64,000 nucleotides of DNA from Lysobacter sp. FW306-1B-D06B (lineage in GTDB: Bacteria; Pseudomonadota; Gammaproteobacteria; Xanthomonadales; Xanthomonadaceae), in assembly GCF_038446665.1 (NCBI RefSeq), contig NZ_CP151802.1, positions 3,224,001-3,288,000 of the forward strand, written 5' to 3'. Position numbers and translations under genes: made by a program. Below are positions 62,054-64,000 of this stretch, piece after piece (the stretch's first letter is position 1; the number at the start of each line of letters is the position of its first letter). The notes beneath the pieces are model-generated. The model was not told where the DNA came from, made no database searches, and worked only from the letters and a program-made list of their open reading frames with translations.

Positions 62054-64000
62054 ATGGCCACTCATGTGATCTCCCGAGCCGATGCCCCCTATGCCGTGCC
62101 GCCCAACGCCGCGAACGCGACGCGTGACGACGACATCGACATCCCCACCCTCGTCTCCACGCTCAACGACAACAAGTGGCCGATCCTGTTCGGCACGCTG
62201 GCGTTCTTCGTGATTGCCGTGGCGTACGTGCTGCTGGCCACCCCCAAGTACGAAGCCAACGCGGTCGTGCAGGTGGAATCGCGCCCGCCGACGGTGCCCG
62301 GTCTCAACAGCCCCAACACCGCACCGACGCCGCCGATCGTGGACGCGCCGGCGGCGACGGAAACGCAGCTGCTTACTTCGCGCCGCGTGCTCGGCGAGGC
62401 GATCGAACGCCTGGACCTCGACACGGTGGTGCAACCCGTGCGCATGCCGCTGATCGGCGACACCGTCGCGCGCATGCAGCAGCGCTTCAATCCCGGCGAG
62501 GTGGCCGGCGCGTGGTTCGGCCTCGAAGGCTATGCGTGGGGCGGCGAGCAGCTGGACATCGGCCGCTTCGAGCTGCCCGAGCAGTTGGTCGGCATCCCGT
62601 TGCAGTTCGTCGCGGGCGATCGCGCCCGTTATCGCCTGCTCGATCCGGAAGGCAAGCTGCTGCTGGAAGGCCGCGTCGGCCAGGCCGCCAGCAACGGCCG
62701 TGGCGTGGCGCTGGAAGTCCAGCGCATGGCGGCCAACCCGGGCACGCGCTTCGAACTCAAGCGCCTGAACTCGATGGCGGTGATGGCGGCGCTGAAAAAC
62801 GACATCACCGTGACCGAGCAGGGCCGCAACTCCGGCATCATCGCGCTGACCTATGCGCACCCCGACCCGCTGCGCGCCAAGCAGGTGCTGGATCAGATCA
62901 CGCAGGCCTACGTGCGCCAGAACGTGGCGCGCAATTCCGCCGAGGCCGCCAAGCGCCTGCAGTTCGTCACCGAACAACTGCCCAAGGTGCGCCGCGAGCT
63001 CGCCGACGCGCAAGCGCGCCTCAACGACTTCCAGTCGCGCACACGCACGATGGACGTGGGCATGCAGAACAAGGCGCTGCTCGACCAGAGCGTGGCGCTG
63101 GACCAGAGCATCCAGCAGTTGCAGGTGCAGCGCGCCGACATCGCCAGCCGCTACACGCCCGAGCATCCGGTCTACCAGTCGCTGATGCGCCAGATCGGCC
63201 AGTTCGAGTCGAAGAAGAACCAGATCATGGGCCAGATCGGCAACCTGCCCGATACGCAGCAGGGCCTGTTCCGACTCAACCGCGACGTGGAGGTGATCAA
63301 CCAGACCTACGCCAACCTGCTCGACCAGGCGCAGCAGCTCAACATCGCCGCCGCCAGCGCGGTCGGCAACGCGCGCGTGATCGATCCGGCCGACGTGAAC
63401 ATGGACAGCCCGTCGTGGCCGAAGCCGTTGATCGTCATCGGCGCGGGCACGCTGCTGGGCGCGATGTTCATGATCGCCTTCGTGCTGACGCGGCAGATGT
63501 TCCGTCGCGGCGTGGAGGACCCGGTGGACATCGAGCTGCTGGGCCTTCCGGTGTACGCGTCGATTCCCTTCAGCGCCAAGGGCCAGCAGATCGCCACGGC
63601 GCCGGGCGCGAAGCGCCGCGACGGCAAGCAGCGGCTGCTCGCGTTCCGCTCACCGTCGGACCTGGCGATGGAAGCGCTGCGCACGCTGCGCACCAGCCTG
63701 CATTTCGCCCGCCTGGAGATGAAGAACAACCAGCTGATGATCGCCGCGCCCAGCCCGGGCGTGGGCAAGACCTTCGTCTGCGCCAACCTCGCCGTGACCA
63801 TGGCGCAGGCCGGCCAGCGCGTGTTGCTGATCGATGCCGACATGCGCCGCGGCACGCTGCACCTGGCGCTGGGCACGCGCGCCGACGGCGGTCTGTCGGA
63901 GCTGATCTCCGGGCAGATCGACGACGTGCAGGCGGTGCGCAAGGTGGGCGGCACGGACAACCTGTCGTTCATCTCGCGCGGTTCGATTCCGCCCAATCCG
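62054..64000 (+). CDS. GumC/Wzc-like polysaccharide co-polymerase with BY-kinase domain (3' end outside window)
   Basis: 649 residues visible from ATG 62054 with the frame open at the window edge. Wzz-type membrane segments lie at about 41-62 and near residue 455-475, and the periplasmic part has long coiled-coil text (AKRLQFVTEQLPKVRRELADAQARL) near 290-330. The PRP motif before the second helix is degenerate (SPSWPKP). The cytoplasmic kinase begins near 530 with Walker A SPGVGKTF (Lys572) and Walker A' LLIDADMRRG. It regulates EPS chain length and export; the tyrosine-rich tail lies outside the window. Confidence 0.93.
   Translation, partial: MATHVISRADAPYAVPPNAANATRDDDIDIPTLVSTLNDNKWPILFGTLAFFVIAVAYVLLATPKYEANAVVQVESRPPTVPGLNSPNTAPTPPIVDAPAATETQLLTSRRVLGEAIERLDLDTVVQPVRMPLIGDTVARMQQRFNPGEVAGAWFGLEGYAWGGEQLDIGRFELPEQLVGIPLQFVAGDRARYRLLDPEGKLLLEGRVGQAASNGRGVALEVQRMAANPGTRFELKRLNSMAVMAALKNDITVTEQGRNSGIIALTYAHPDPLRAKQVLDQITQAYVRQNVARNSAEAAKRLQFVTEQLPKVRRELADAQARLNDFQSRTRTMDVGMQNKALLDQSVALDQSIQQLQVQRADIASRYTPEHPVYQSLMRQIGQFESKKNQIMGQIGNLPDTQQGLFRLNRDVEVINQTYANLLDQAQQLNIAAASAVGNARVIDPADVNMDSPSWPKPLIVIGAGTLLGAMFMIAFVLTRQMFRRGVEDPVDIELLGLPVYASIPFSAKGQQIATAPGAKRRDGKQRLLAFRSPSDLAMEALRTLRTSLHFARLEMKNNQLMIAAPSPGVGKTFVCANLAVTMAQAGQRVLLIDADMRRGTLHLALGTRADGGLSELISGQIDDVQAVRKVGGTDNLSFISRGSIPPNP

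Overview
The window is a GC-rich bacterial chromosome segment. Its gene content points to a Lysobacter-like member of the Xanthomonadaceae/Lysobacteraceae: a complete-looking kynurenine branch, Xanthomonad-type dispersed hairpin repeats, a RluF/POT/rhomboid/WrbA housekeeping background, and a GumC-type exopolysaccharide locus at the right edge. This assignment is inference from gene families and repeat style; no rRNA or tRNA gene was seen. Coding density is high, and most long antisense frames are shadows of real genes.

Layout. 0-2.7 kb: the 3' end of asnS, two small unknown proteins, a PaiB-like FMN protein and an atypical SDR. 3.0-6.1 kb: lower kynurenine pathway (aldehyde dehydrogenase, beta carbonic anhydrase, RidA-type deaminase, 3-hydroxyanthranilate dioxygenase), closed by a strong terminator. 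6.3-18.8 kb: nine co-directional, mostly overlapping genes of a membrane/DNA stress module: YjfI, PspA, a YqiJ-like OB-fold membrane protein, YqiK flotillin, TerB, a 1776-aa AAA ATPase, an unknown 257-aa protein, TelA and a one-HKD phospholipase D-family protein. 19.0-23.0 kb: the rest of the kynurenine pathway (ACMSD, CHMI-like tautomerase, KynU, KMO), followed by sbcB. The stress module therefore sits between two halves of one catabolic pathway.

24.6-28.3 kb: a DUF2461 protein, a cyclopropane-fatty-acid-synthase-like methyltransferase, a DUF3298-type lipoprotein and RluF. 28.6-31.9 kb: a lower-GC, degraded type VI secretion island with a truncated VgrG, a Tla3-like lipase adaptor fused to a foreign N-terminus, and a PAAR tip protein. 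33.0-36.9 kb: a DUF3604 lipoprotein, a parvulin-type membrane PPIase and a HupE/UreJ-like protein. 37-39 kb: a 42-bp tandem repeat, a GNAT protein, a histone-H1-like lysine-rich protein and a 60-aa protein behind a possible sigma-54 promoter. 39-43 kb: rhomboid protease, POT peptide transporter, lipoprotein and GST.

43.3-58.8 kb: non-homologous end joining is encoded in two places, LigD at 43.3 kb and Ku plus a stand-alone LigD-type polymerase at 57-58.8 kb. Between them lie a dense repeat cluster (45.9-46.5 kb), XapX, an MFS exporter, a secreted S8 protease, and a LysR-pirin-WrbA-isochorismatase-amidohydrolase set that looks like an electrophile/quinone response locus. 58.8-64 kb: start of an exopolysaccharide operon: low-molecular-weight tyrosine phosphatase, a WecA-type initiating transferase fused to a catalytically eroded UDP-GlcNAc 2-epimerase domain, and a GumC/Wzc-like chain-length regulator/BY-kinase cut by the window end. 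Two matching GTTCA-N6-TGAAC palindromes lie between the phosphatase and the transferase.
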